From NCBI GenBank assembly GCA_019638595.1, contig JAHBTJ010000002.1:186001-250000 (forward strand): 64,000 nt of DNA, read 5' to 3'. Source of the DNA: Chitinophagaceae bacterium. Its GTDB lineage: Bacteria > Bacteroidota > Bacteroidia > Chitinophagales > Chitinophagaceae. This document shows positions 1 to 8,918 of this stretch, one piece after another (positions within the stretch are counted from its first letter, which is position 1; the number at the start of each line of letters is the position of its first letter). The notes under the pieces are model-generated. The model was not told the DNA's origin and ran no database searches. It worked only from the letters and a program-made list of their open reading frames with translations. The position numbers and the translations under genes were made by a program.

Positions 1-1386
1 CGAATGACCGCTGATCTCTTCTTTTTCTATATACAGCATGTTCCTGATCAGCATTTCCCCATTATCGGCAGATGATTGTATGCGGTATAGTGCCTTTTTC
101 TGATCTTCATTGAGGTTGGAAATGCCCGACTGGTGCAGCAACTGGCTCCACATTTTTATGCTCGTAAAAGGTCCGCTTAAATCGTGGGATACCACGCTGA
201 TAAGTGAGTTCTTTTCAACATTAAACTGTGCCAGCTTGTTATTTTGCTTTTGAATTAATTTGTTTTGCCTGTTGAGCTGTTGATTCTTGTTCCTGATCAG
301 CAGGAGTATTACCACTGCCGAAACAGCAAGCAGGCCGGCTACTACAGTTACCAGCATAAGGTTCCTTTTGTGAAGCTTTTGCCGGTCTATTTCCAGCTCC
401 AGCTCTTTATTTTCCAGCTCCTTTTGTTTCAGATGATATCTTTCCTGCAGGCTTGCCACCGATTGCATAGTATGAGTGCTGATTAACGCCGTATCTATCC
501 GGTACCATTTATTGAAATATTCATACGCGGATTTATATTCGTTGCGTCTGGCAAAATATTTTGAATACAAAGCATATACATCCGCTTTTTTCCGTTCCGA
601 GCCAAGTATCAAAGCTATTTCTTCCGCCCTTACAAGATATTTGCCTGCTGAGTCGAACTGCTGCTTTTCCGTGTATACATCTGCAATATTCAGGCAGTCG
701 TACCATAGCATTTCCTGGTCGTTCTTCCGCACATCCTTTTCATAGTTCACAGTAAAAAAAGACAATGCCTTATCCCAGTCCTTTTTATAAAACCACGCAT
801 TACCAATGTTGTTATGCAAAGAACCAAGATCAAACTTGCCCGGGAATTTTTCTGCTAATTCTTCCGCCTGCCTGAGATACACCAGGGCGCTATCCGGCAT
901 CTCCAGCTTATTGTATACAGACCCTAAATTGGTACTGTTGGTAAATATAGAAGATGCTTCTTTTCTTACTAAAGCAATACGAAGCGCTTCTTTATAAAGA
1001 TCCCTGGTTTTTTCAGGCTGGTTGATCGTGTTGTATACAATAGCAAGGTCGCCCAGTGCTGCGGCTTCGTAATCCTGCCTTTTTAATCTGCGGGCCTCCT
1101 CTAAACACTGGTAGTAATAATCAATGGCGGAGTAATAGTCGTTTTTAAACTCCTTATAAATTCCATGTAACCTCAGCGATAAAACCCTGCCTCTTGCAAA
1201 CTGAAGCTTTTGAGAATGCTCTTCAATAAAATCAGCATAATGAATAACGGAATCCTGTTTTGTTTCATCAAAATCCAAAACCCGGTCGTAAAGATCAATA
1301 AGCGAGGTTGTATCAGTTTGTGCAAAACCGTGTTGGATTACAGCAAACCACAATAAGATCAGGGAAATGGTTTTTCGTTTCAACAT
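1..1386 (-). CDS. TPR-containing sensor histidine kinase (3' end outside window)
   Basis: The frame is open from an ATG at 1386 to the window edge, so the ATP-binding domain is cut off. The product starts with a signal-like stretch ending in GFAQT. Then come roughly 300 residues of TPR-like helical repeats, one transmembrane segment (about residues 335-357) and a coiled region. The dimerisation box contains SVVSHDL, with the predicted phospho-acceptor histidine near residue 401. This is the usual layout of Bacteroidota TPR histidine kinases with a periplasmic sensor and a cytoplasmic kinase core. It lies 48 nt downstream of the response regulator on the same strand, so the two probably form an operon and a cognate pair. 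The stimulus cannot be deduced. Confidence 0.9.
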   Translation of the reverse strand, partial: MLKRKTISLILLWFAVIQHGFAQTDTTSLIDLYDRVLDFDETKQDSVIHYADFIEEHSQKLQFARGRVLSLRLHGIYKEFKNDYYSAIDYYYQCLEEARRLKRQDYEAAALGDLAIVYNTINQPEKTRDLYKEALRIALVRKEASSIFTNSTNLGSVYNKLEMPDSALVYLRQAEELAEKFPGKFDLGSLHNNIGNAWFYKKDWDKALSFFTVNYEKDVRKNDQEMLWYDCLNIADVYTEKQQFDSAGKYLVRAEEIALILGSERKKADVYALYSKYFARRNEYKSAYEYFNKWYRIDTALISTHTMQSVASLQERYHLKQKELENKELELEIDRQKLHKRNLMLVTVVAGLLAVSAVVILLLIRNKNQQLNRQNKLIQKQNNKLAQFNVEKNSLISVVSHDLSGPFTSIKMWSQLLHQSGISNLNEDQKKALYRIQSSADNGEMLIRNMLYIEKEEISGHS

Positions 1387-1434
1387 TGTGAATATTAAGA
1401 ATAACGGGGTATGTTGCCGTTCAGGTATTCAACA

Positions 1435-2073
1435 TTACAATAAATCGTTCTTAATAGCAAATTTTACCAGCCCGATCGTGTTATTTACTCCTAATTTAGA
1501 TATCAATTTTTTTCGATGTGTTTCAACTGTGCCAACGCTAAGGAAAAGCTTTTCGGCTATTTCCATATTGCTATATTCTTTGCAAACCAGTTGCAGTATT
1601 TCAGTTTCACGCCTGGTAAGTATTTCGCGGATCTTGTTATCCGTCATCGAAACAGTTGTTTTTACATTCGGGTCGGCGGCTATATTAATGTCATTGCTAA
1701 AGTACTGTCCTCCCCCGGCAACCGCTTTTAATCCATATACCAGCTCATCCAGCTCGGCGTTTTTAAGGATATACCCCTGTATGTTGTATTTGATGAGTTT
1801 GTGCACAAGGCGTGTGCCGCGCATGATGGTAAGAAAAACGATCTTTATTTCGGGTTTTTCAAACCGTACTTTTTTTATAAGCTCTTCGGGGTCAAAATCG
1901 GGCAGGTAAACATCCAGCAGCAACATATCCGCGCTCATGTGTGGTAAAGATTGCAGCAGTTGAGCTCCATTCCTGCAGGAGCCGGTAACCTGTAACCCGG
2001 GTTGGCTATTAAGCAAAAGTGTTAAGCCTTCAAGGTACAGTTCCTGGTCCTCGGTAATGAATATTTTTATCAT
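1435..2073 (-). CDS. LuxR/NarL-type response regulator
   Basis: 212 residues, full length for the NarL/FixJ class. The N-terminal receiver domain has the acidic pair ED near residues 8-9, the phospho-acceptor Asp54 in LLLDVYLPD and a Lys near 105. The C-terminal helix-turn-helix carries LTRRETEILQLV and a recognition helix in SVGTVETHRKKL. It is a DNA-binding transcription factor activated by phosphorylation. It is the first gene of a two-gene unit with the histidine kinase just downstream, the probable partner. A DUF1501 gene ends about 100 nt upstream, so the regulator has its own promoter region. Targets are not visible. Confidence 0.95.
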   Translation of the reverse strand: MIKIFITEDQELYLEGLTLLLNSQPGLQVTGSCRNGAQLLQSLPHMSADMLLLDVYLPDFDPEELIKKVRFEKPEIKIVFLTIMRGTRLVHKLIKYNIQGYILKNAELDELVYGLKAVAGGGQYFSNDINIAADPNVKTTVSMTDNKIREILTRRETEILQLVCKEYSNMEIAEKLFLSVGTVETHRKKLISKLGVNNTIGLVKFAIKNDLL

Positions 2074-2177
2074 CTGCCAGCAAGTATGGTGAATAAAGCC
2101 GTAATAAAGCCGTGCCGGTAAAGATAATAAAAGAAGTTACACAAATTACACAGGCGCTGATCCAAATGTGCTTTGAG

Positions 2178-3755
2178 CTATTTTATTTTAAGCGCAGGTC
2201 TTACCTGCTGAAGTGGCCCGTTTTGCAAGCGTAAATAATATATACCCGGAGCTAAACCTGTGCTATCAAACGTAATAACATAGGTGTTACCATCCTGCTC
2301 TTTATCTACCAGGCGTTTTACAACTCTGCCCATACAATCAATAACCTGTACCAGGGTATGCCCGCCCTGTGTAATGTATTTTATTTTTGTTGAGGTTGTA
2401 AAAGGATTGGGATAATTAGAGATAAGGTTGATGCCTGCGTTTTTATTTTCATTGTTGTTTCCATTGCAGGTCCCGTCCTGTATAATGGGCAGCGACTGGA
2501 AGTTCTTAAGCAATACGGTTTGCAGGGCAGTGTTGTCTGCGCAAAACCATTTCTCCAGCACAGATGCGTACACACTCCGGTAATCGTACTGGTGCGGAAT
2601 ATTTATATTAGAAGAAACACTTAAGGGAATATGAGGGTTTTCTCCCAGCACACCTGATTGTACTTTGCTGCCAAATACCAGCATAGGAGCTGCGGCGCCA
2701 TGATCGGTACCAACGCTGAAATTAGATTTGATACGTCTGCCGAATTCAGAAAATGTAAACGACAGCACCCTGTCTTCTATACCCAGGAATGCCAGGTCGT
2801 CCTGGAATGCTTTAACCGCGTCCGACAGCTCTTTCAGCAGTTCCGCATGCTTTCCTATGGTAGGATCAACCGTATCGGTTTGCATGGAGTGTGTGTCGAA
2901 CCCGCTATAGCTTACCATATATACTCTTGTTTTTAAGCCCCCTTTGATCAAACGGGCAACGATCTTCAGTTGATCCCCAAGCTCATTATTATCCGGGTAA
3001 GGAAGCTGCTGGGTAGTGTTGGTAGCCGCTTTTTTTATAGAATCGGCAAATATTTCTGTCTGCCGCGCAATTTCACGAATGTATGTAAGCTCTTTGCCCG
3101 CACGTGTTGCAGGGGCAGGGTCCTGTATATCATCCACTATTTTGTAAAAAGAAGTAGGATTGGTGATGCTCATTGCCATGCCCATGCTGGGGCCGTGGAA
3201 AGTGAGCGAGGAAATTGCACCGATTTGTATAGCCAGTGGATCCGGCATGGTTGCATTGGGATATCCTACCGGGAAGTTCGGGAACTCATAATTCAGATAT
3301 CTGCCAACCCATCCGGTATCAAGTATGTGATCGCTGTCTGCAGCGCTCATCCATATATCTGTGGAACGGAAATGAGATAAATTGGGTTCCGGATAACCGA
3401 CCGACTGTATCACAGCCGCTTTACCGTTGTTGAACAATTGCTGAATGCCTGTCATTGCAGGATGTAATCCTGTTTTATCATTGCCCTGCAGTGCCAGTAT
3501 TTTCGATTCCGGTATAGCTATATTGTTTCTTGCATTGAAGTACGCCGAATAATTATCCCTGGGTATAATCATGTTTAATCCGTCATTACCGCCATTCATC
3601 TGGATAATTACAAGCACATGATCTGTTTCTGTGGCAAAATTGGTTACCGTACTTAAAAAAGGCGACGGCGCCAAAGCGGTAACGGTATGCCCGTTAACAA
3701 AGGATGGCAAAATAGCCGCCGGAATAGTATTGCGTAAGAAATCTCTTCTTTTCAT
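2178..3755 (-). CDS. DUF1501 family protein with type IX secretion sorting domain
   Basis: 525 residues. The N terminus MKRRDFLRN resembles a twin-arginine motif followed by a hydrophobic stretch. The body matches the DUF1501 family (sulfatase-like fold, function unknown): IIQMNGGNDGLNMI near residue 50, LSHFRSTDIWM near 125, and FSEFGRRI then GTDHGAAAP near 335-350. The last 80 residues, from NLISNYPNPF onward and ending in a basic strand, form a type A T9SS sorting domain, so the protein is predicted to leave the cell or be anchored to its surface. It is downstream of the DUF1800 gene with a 20-nt gap, the standard pairing for these two families. Biochemical role unknown. Confidence 0.9.
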   Translation of the reverse strand: MKRRDFLRNTIPAAILPSFVNGHTVTALAPSPFLSTVTNFATETDHVLVIIQMNGGNDGLNMIIPRDNYSAYFNARNNIAIPESKILALQGNDKTGLHPAMTGIQQLFNNGKAAVIQSVGYPEPNLSHFRSTDIWMSAADSDHILDTGWVGRYLNYEFPNFPVGYPNATMPDPLAIQIGAISSLTFHGPSMGMAMSITNPTSFYKIVDDIQDPAPATRAGKELTYIREIARQTEIFADSIKKAATNTTQQLPYPDNNELGDQLKIVARLIKGGLKTRVYMVSYSGFDTHSMQTDTVDPTIGKHAELLKELSDAVKAFQDDLAFLGIEDRVLSFTFSEFGRRIKSNFSVGTDHGAAAPMLVFGSKVQSGVLGENPHIPLSVSSNINIPHQYDYRSVYASVLEKWFCADNTALQTVLLKNFQSLPIIQDGTCNGNNNENKNAGINLISNYPNPFTTSTKIKYITQGGHTLVQVIDCMGRVVKRLVDKEQDGNTYVITFDSTGLAPGIYYLRLQNGPLQQVRPALKIK

Positions 3756-3775
3756 AGCATGGATTTAACTGGGAT

Positions 3776-5452
3776 TTATGACAAATGGTATTCGGGTAAT
3801 GCAAGCAAATATTTGTACAGCTCATTTAAACGGGAAAAAACGGTTTGATAGGCCGCCATATCAGCCGGGTTGGCTATGTAAGTATTCCATGCATTGGTCC
3901 AATATAAATCGTTGGTTTGCCCTGTAAGTAAAATATCTTTTTTCAGTTGCTGCTTCGCGTTATCCGACAATGGTATCCGGTATAAAATTTCCAATGAGTC
4001 GTTCAGCAAAACATTTGGATCGCCGGGATTGCTTAATGATTTTGCAAAAGCGATACAATCTATCTTACAATCAAATCCATTGCGGGTATAGCTGCTGAAA
4101 ATCATCGTGTCTGTAAAGTAAGTACGCTTGGGGTAGGTATCATTGTTGATCCATATTTCATGGAACAGGGGGATCTGGTAATAAGCAGGCCAGCCGGATA
4201 CGCTCGGCGGATCTCCCAAATTCTGCTGCATATACCTCAGCTCTGTTAACAGGGCGGCGTATATGGCATATTGAGTTGCATAATCCGAAGCGTCGGGAAG
4301 CTGCACATTAAATTCCCGGCACAACCCCAGGGCAAAATCTACCGGGCTTTTGATCAGGCAGCCCTGGTTCAGCACATCAAAAAAATGCTCGCTCTTCAAC
4401 AATGCTTCTACCACCGGTTTTATGTTCCAGTTGTGATTAACCAACATTTGCGCTAAAGGAGTGATCACGTTGGCATCTGCGGCGGCATCTACCTCGTAAT
4501 ACACAAACCAGCGGTATAGCTCTTTCACTATATATCTTGAGGCTTCCTGGCTCTTGTTAAAGATCATATCAATCAGGTCATCCAGCTCTTCCTGTCCTGC
4601 TGTTTCGCCACTCCGGCCGCGTATTACCGTATTATTATAAAAAGAAGAGAAAACCTTATCATCAGGGTCGTGCCTTCCGGCGTCAAAATAGGTCTCATTC
4701 AGCTCCGCATTGGTTCTCCATCCTGTCAGCACACGAGCCGCGGCTTTTACATCATCTTCGGTATAGTTAGGGTTGTTTTCCTTTCCCAGCGTAAAAAGCT
4801 CCTGCAGCTCCCTGGCATAATTTTCATCAGGAGCCCCGCGCCTGTTGAATGCCCCGTTCTGGTAAATGAGCATCAGCGGATCAACGGTGATTGCTTTTGC
4901 CAGCGCTTTAAAATTTCCCAGCGCGTTTTCACGCAATAAGGTATGATGTTTATAGGCATACCTGGCCTCTTTGGTAACTATCATTTCGGTAGCAAAATGG
5001 TTATGCCAGAACAGCGTCATTTTCTCCCGGATACTGCGTTCCTGGTTAAGGATACGTCCAACCCACCATCGTTTCAGGGATAATTTTCTGTGATCGCCCA
5101 CGTTGTCATCGGCATTGTGATCATACACCCATGTGGTTCCGGGAGCCACGCCGTTATCGGGCTCATCAGCATTGCTGGTATCATAATCTTTAAGCGGGGG
5201 AGCCGGCAGGGGTTCGGTTATATTGAGCAGTTCATTTACTGCATCTTCCATTGTTAGTCCTGAAAAATATTGTATGTCCGGCAAGGTAGCGCCAAACATG
5301 GTACGTTTAAGCAGGTGTATTGTTTCATTCTTTGTCCATGGACCTGTATAGGGAGAGGTACCGGTATTGGTACGGCCTGTTACCAGCTTTTTTTCAACTG
5401 AAGCGCTCTTCTTTCCTGTACGTGCAGCAGTAAAAAATCCACGTCTGTCCAT
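3776..5452 (-). CDS. DUF1800 family protein
   Basis: 558 residues, typical for DUF1800. Family features include HLLKRTMFGAT near residue 48, MTLFWHNHFAT near 145, NYARELQELFTLG near 212 and a C-terminal region with PPSVSGWPAY. The start MDRRGFFTAARTGKK has paired arginines but no clear hydrophobic signal core, so export is uncertain. It is the first gene of a two-gene unit with DUF1501. In many Bacteroidota and Planctomycetota the two families occur together, but I know of no established reaction. A strong terminator at 5600-5624 separates it from the thiolase gene upstream, so its promoter should lie in 5453-5599. Confidence 0.9.
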   Translation of the reverse strand: MDRRGFFTAARTGKKSASVEKKLVTGRTNTGTSPYTGPWTKNETIHLLKRTMFGATLPDIQYFSGLTMEDAVNELLNITEPLPAPPLKDYDTSNADEPDNGVAPGTTWVYDHNADDNVGDHRKLSLKRWWVGRILNQERSIREKMTLFWHNHFATEMIVTKEARYAYKHHTLLRENALGNFKALAKAITVDPLMLIYQNGAFNRRGAPDENYARELQELFTLGKENNPNYTEDDVKAAARVLTGWRTNAELNETYFDAGRHDPDDKVFSSFYNNTVIRGRSGETAGQEELDDLIDMIFNKSQEASRYIVKELYRWFVYYEVDAAADANVITPLAQMLVNHNWNIKPVVEALLKSEHFFDVLNQGCLIKSPVDFALGLCREFNVQLPDASDYATQYAIYAALLTELRYMQQNLGDPPSVSGWPAYYQIPLFHEIWINNDTYPKRTYFTDTMIFSSYTRNGFDCKIDCIAFAKSLSNPGDPNVLLNDSLEILYRIPLSDNAKQQLKKDILLTGQTNDLYWTNAWNTYIANPADMAAYQTVFSRLNELYKYLLALPEYHLS

Positions 5453-5599
5453 AGGATAATAAATATTGGATGATAAAAAGAAATAAATGATATAGGATAC
5501 ACTACTTATTCAACGCCTGTTTTGAACAAAAATGCTGCCATTGCCACATTCATTTTGAACAATTACCAAATATCAACCCCATACCGGTTATTATAAGGT

Positions 5600-5624
5600 A
5601 AAAAAAATGCCCGGTGAACCGGGC
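5600..5624 (-). terminator. Intrinsic terminator of the thiolase gene
   Basis: Read on the minus strand, a 7-bp GC-only stem apart from one pair (GCCCGGT / ACCGGGC, 5609-5615 with 5618-5624) is followed after one base by eight T residues (5600-5607). It lies about 30 nt after the thiolase stop codon. The two-base loop is tight, so the end pair may open. Confidence 0.8.
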
Positions 5625-5654
5625 CGCAGTAAAGGAGCATTTTATTAAAAAGAA

Positions 5655-6833
5655 TTAAACGATATTTTCTATTATACCGGCAATACCCTGGCCACCTCCC
5701 ACGCAGGCGGTAACAATACCGTATTTTTTATGAAGCCTTTTCAGGTCGTGCGTTATTTGTATGGTAAGCTTACAGCCTGTACAGCCCAGGGGATGTCCCA
5801 GGGCGATAGCGCCGCCATTAATGTTTACAATATCCGGGTTCATTTCTAGCTTACGGATTACAGCCAGAGACTGTGAAGCAAATGCTTCGTTCAATTCAAC
5901 GAGGTCTATATCACCCAGCTTCATCCCGGCCTGTTTTAATGCCTTGGGTACCGCTTCTACCGGGCCTATGCCCATAATGCGCGGTGGTACTCCTGCCGAA
6001 GCACATGCTACCAGGCGGGCTAAGGGTTGCAGGCCAAGCTCTTTCACCATGTTTTCGCTCATTACAATTACAAAAGCCGCTCCGTCGCTGGTTTGAGAAG
6101 AGTTGCCCGCTGTAACGGATCCGCCCGCGGCAAATGCAGGCTTTAATTTAGCGAGCACTTCTACGGAGGTATCGGGGCGGGGACCTTCATCTGTATCCAC
6201 AATAAAGCTTTTAGTTTGTTTTTTACCTTTCGCGTCAACATATACATCTTCAACGGTTATGGGTAAAATACCGTTTTTAAAATAACCATTCTTTATTGCG
6301 TGTATTGCTTTCTGGTGCGATTGAAAAGCAAAGAAGTCCTGGTCCTCGCGGCTTACGTGGTACTCTTTGGCAACAGCCTCTGCCGTAAGTCCCATGCTCA
6401 AATAATAATCCGGATCGTCTTTCGCTATTGCGTAAGAAGGAGCTGTTTTCCAGCCGGCGGTGGGCACAAGGCTCATGCTTTCCGTACCTCCGGCTACAAT
6501 GCATTCAGCCTGCCCGCTTCTTATTTTAGCGGTGGCTATAGCAATTGTTTCAAGTCCCGAAGCGCAATAGCGGTTCACGGTCATGCCCGGCACATCCAAC
6601 CCCAGCGCTCGTGCCGCTATAATGCGGCCAACCTGCAGCCCCTGCTCCGCTTCGGGTACGGCGTTCCCAACAATCACATCGTCTATTCTTTTTGTTTCCA
6701 GTTGAGGTACGCTGGCAAGCACCCCTTTAATAACTTCTACCGCCAGGTCATCCGGCCTTGTAAACCGGAAACCTCCCTTTTTTGATTTTCCTACGGCTGT
6801 CCGGTATCCTGCAACAATATAGGCTTCCTGCAT
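5655..6833 (-). CDS. Thiolase (acetyl-CoA C-acyltransferase)
   Basis: 392 residues, the standard length of a thiolase. The active-site cysteine is Cys90 in NRYCASGLE. The histidine motif is in GGAIALGHPLGCTG and the second cysteine in TACVGGGQG. NEAFASQ is also present. The enzyme cleaves 3-ketoacyl-CoA with CoA in fatty acid beta-oxidation, or runs in the condensing direction. The sequence looks more like the beta-oxidation (FadA-type) branch than a dedicated acetoacetyl-CoA thiolase, but this is judged by eye. It is a single gene with its own promoter (6870-6901) and terminator, divergent from pyrD. Confidence 0.93.
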   Translation of the reverse strand: MQEAYIVAGYRTAVGKSKKGGFRFTRPDDLAVEVIKGVLASVPQLETKRIDDVIVGNAVPEAEQGLQVGRIIAARALGLDVPGMTVNRYCASGLETIAIATAKIRSGQAECIVAGGTESMSLVPTAGWKTAPSYAIAKDDPDYYLSMGLTAEAVAKEYHVSREDQDFFAFQSHQKAIHAIKNGYFKNGILPITVEDVYVDAKGKKQTKSFIVDTDEGPRPDTSVEVLAKLKPAFAAGGSVTAGNSSQTSDGAAFVIVMSENMVKELGLQPLARLVACASAGVPPRIMGIGPVEAVPKALKQAGMKLGDIDLVELNEAFASQSLAVIRKLEMNPDIVNINGGAIALGHPLGCTGCKLTIQITHDLKRLHKKYGIVTACVGGGQGIAGIIENIV

Positions 6834-6869
6834 TGAGTAAAATTTAGTTGTTTATGCAACTTTGTCTAT

Positions 6870-6901
6870 CAAAGATAATTATTCCACTTATGTGTTCCAA
6901 A
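6870..6901 (-). promoter_or_regulatory. Predicted Bacteroidota-type promoter of the thiolase gene
   Basis: On the minus strand, TTTG (complement of 6898-6901) is followed after 20 nt by TATCTTTG (complement of 6870-6877). This matches the known -33 TTTG / -7 TAnnTTTG consensus of the Bacteroidota primary sigma factor. It would start transcription about 30 nt upstream of the ATG at 6833. Confidence 0.55.
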
Positions 6902-6939
6902 CCTCTCAACTGAGGTATCATTTGTTAACTTGCGGCGCT

Positions 6940-7992
6940 ATGTATAATTTACTCCGAAATTTTTTATTTCTTTTTTCGCCGGAATGGGTACACTACTTTT
7001 CAATGAATACGTTGCGGCTGTTATGCAGTGCCGGCTTTATACGCAATATAATAAACCGTTTTTTTACAGCCGGCTTTCATACAACTTTACTCCGAACATC
7101 GCACGGTACGCTTGAGTTTAAAAATCCTGTTGGTTTGGGAGCAGGATTTGACAAGAATGCCCGCTACCTGCGCGAACTGGAATGCCTGGGTTTTGGATTT
7201 GTAGAAATTGGAACCGTAACGCCTAAGCCACAACCGGGCAATGAAAAGCCAAGACTGTTCCGGCTTCCGGCAGATAAAGCGCTGATTAACCGGATGGGAT
7301 TTAATAACGACGGGGCTGAAATGATCGCGCAGCGGTTACGGGCATGGCAGCTTCGGCAGCCAGGCGGTAAAAAAAACAGGCTGATCATTGGCGGAAATAT
7401 TGGTAAAAATAAATCAACGCCCAATGAAGACGCGTGGAAAGACTATGAAATATGCTTTAAAAAATTATTTGACTATGTAGACTATTTTGTGGTGAATGTA
7501 AGTTCACCGAACACGCCGGGGCTCCGCGCCTTGCAGGATAAGGATTCTCTCCGGCAGATATTATCCAACCTTCAGCATATCAACCTGGCATACGATCAAC
7601 CTAAGCCCATATTACTGAAAATTGCTCCCGATCTTACAAAAGAACAGGTGGATGATGTGATAGAGCTGGCATTGGAAATAAAACTGGATGGCATTGTGGC
7701 CACCAACACCACTATCAGTCGCCAAAACCTGCAAACGCCGCTTTCTACAATAGAAAAGATAGGTGCGGGAGGATTGAGCGGGAAACCTGTTAGGGAAAGA
7801 TCAACAGAAATTGTGCAGCAAATAACAGCTCAAACAAAAGGAGCAATACCTGTTATAGCCAGCGGCGGCATATTTACCGGTAACGATGCTATGGAAAAAA
7901 TGCAGGCGGGCGCGGTGCTGGTACAGGTGTGGACGGGCTTTATTTATGAAGGCCCCGGTATTGTGAAAAAAATCTGCAAATCGCTGGGTTAA
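6940..7992 (+). CDS. pyrD: Dihydroorotate dehydrogenase (quinone), class 2
   Basis: 350 residues from ATG 6940. An ATG at 6862 is in frame but lies over the divergent promoter and adds 26 residues the family lacks, whereas MYNLLRNFLFLFSPEWVHYF is the typical class 2 membrane-associating N terminus. FMN-binding barrel motifs are GLGAGFDKNARYL, the catalytic-serine loop in VNVSSPNTPGLR, LKIAPDLT, TNTTISR and VIASGGIFTG. It oxidises dihydroorotate to orotate and passes electrons to quinone in pyrimidine biosynthesis at the inner membrane. The stop codon overlaps the stop of a small convergent gene. Confidence 0.96.
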   Translation: MYNLLRNFLFLFSPEWVHYFSMNTLRLLCSAGFIRNIINRFFTAGFHTTLLRTSHGTLEFKNPVGLGAGFDKNARYLRELECLGFGFVEIGTVTPKPQPGNEKPRLFRLPADKALINRMGFNNDGAEMIAQRLRAWQLRQPGGKKNRLIIGGNIGKNKSTPNEDAWKDYEICFKKLFDYVDYFVVNVSSPNTPGLRALQDKDSLRQILSNLQHINLAYDQPKPILLKIAPDLTKEQVDDVIELALEIKLDGIVATNTTISRQNLQTPLSTIEKIGAGGLSGKPVRERSTEIVQQITAQTKGAIPVIASGGIFTGNDAMEKMQAGAVLVQVWTGFIYEGPGIVKKICKSLG

Positions 7993-8141
7993 TTTGCAAA
8001 CAGGCCATGCGTAACTACCGACTCGGTTGTATGCTTTGCCTGGTTCTTTTTGTGAACGCTTTGTAAGGTATGTAAAACTATTACCGCAAAAATTACAAGC
8101 AGCAGTGTGATTAGGTTTTTATGCATCTCTAAATGTTTCAT
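7989..8141 (-). CDS. Small single-span membrane protein, hypothetical
   Basis: A 50-residue frame from ATG 8141 to TAA 7989-7991. It reads a short charged N terminus (MKHLEMHKN), one hydrophobic segment of about 17 residues (LITLLLVIFAVIVL then HTL) and a polar tail. A second ATG at codon 6 could be the true start. The stop overlaps that of pyrD in a tail-to-tail arrangement. I recognise no family. The support is the clean hydrophobic segment and the exact fit into the gap. It could still be chance coding. Confidence 0.4.
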   Translation of the reverse strand: MKHLEMHKNLITLLLVIFAVIVLHTLQSVHKKNQAKHTTESVVTHGLFAN

Positions 8142-8296
8142 GCAATTGAGTTAAGTGCTTTGTGGTGTTTGGTGCAATGCCTTACGTTGCAAATATCGGT
8201 ACCGCAACGAAAAATTAAAACTTATGTTGTTAAACAAGCATATACAATTATAAATGAATACTTGTTTGTGTTGTATACATCCTTTTTTATCAATTC

Positions 8297-8818
8297 TCAA
8301 CTGTCTTTATATAATTCCAAAAGTCCTTCAGGTAAAGAAACGAATACCTCCTTCTTTTTATTATCAATTTTCCTTAATGTTTCCTGGTTAAGGGGTATAA
8401 GGGCCTCTTTTCCTTCAATTATTACCTTGCATAATAGCTGGAAAGGTTGTTCAATTACCTCCGCAATTTCTCCAATAATATCGTGGTTGTTAATGATCTG
8501 GTAGCCTAGTAACGCTATAGGGGCTGATTTTGCAGCAAGCTTTTTAAAATGTTCCTCCGGCAGCCATATTTCCTTCTGAAGCAGTTTAACAGCCTTTTCC
8601 CGGGTGGTTATATCTTCCAGCAGCAGGTATACCTCGTTATCGCTTTTAATGCGGCAGGCGTTTATAAAATAGGGCAGAAAGCTTTCCTTTCTTTCCTCCA
8701 TAAATACAGCTTCCACCCCTTTAAAAGAGGTTTTTTTGCCAAGGCTGTGTACAACCACCATTTCCCCGTTCAGCCCGAAAGCGGAAACTATTTTACCAAT
8801 TTTAAAATATTCGGGCAC
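8297..8818 (-). CDS. rimM: Ribosome maturation factor RimM
   Basis: 173 residues. The N-terminal domain opens with YFKIGKIVSAFGLNGEMVV, the hallmark of RimM. The C-terminal PRC-barrel carries LLGYQIINNHDIIGEI and ALIPLNQETL. RimM assists maturation of the 30S head and binds protein S19. It follows rpsP on the same strand, the classic S16-RimM order, with a hairpin terminator in the 100-nt gap. The other usual members of the operon (trmD, rplS) are not adjacent here. Confidence 0.95.
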   Translation of the reverse strand: MPEYFKIGKIVSAFGLNGEMVVVHSLGKKTSFKGVEAVFMEERKESFLPYFINACRIKSDNEVYLLLEDITTREKAVKLLQKEIWLPEEHFKKLAAKSAPIALLGYQIINNHDIIGEIAEVIEQPFQLLCKVIIEGKEALIPLNQETLRKIDNKKKEVFVSLPEGLLELYKDS

Positions 8819-8855
8819 CTGTATTTTTTTAGAGTAATAAAAAAGGATCAGCGCT

Positions 8856-8886
8856 AAAAAAAAGCCTTGCAGTTTAGCTGCAAGGC
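8856..8886 (-). terminator. Intrinsic terminator between rpsP and rimM
   Basis: On the minus strand a perfect 9-bp stem (GCCTTGCAG / CTGCAAGGC, 8864-8872 with 8878-8886, 5-nt loop) is followed directly by eight T residues (8856-8863). It sits 33 nt after the rpsP stop and 38 nt before the rimM start, so it should end or attenuate rpsP transcription before rimM. Confidence 0.85.
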
Positions 8887-8918
8887 AAATTTCAATTTAG
8901 TTGAAGAAACCTTTATGA

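Noticed and set aside
1367-1909. 180-codon plus-strand frame opposite the response regulator
   Set aside because: It is a shadow of the regulator gene. The minus-strand product has full receiver and HTH motifs.
6862-6939. Longer PyrD starting at 6862
   Set aside because: It lies over the thiolase promoter and adds 26 residues before the typical class 2 N terminus.
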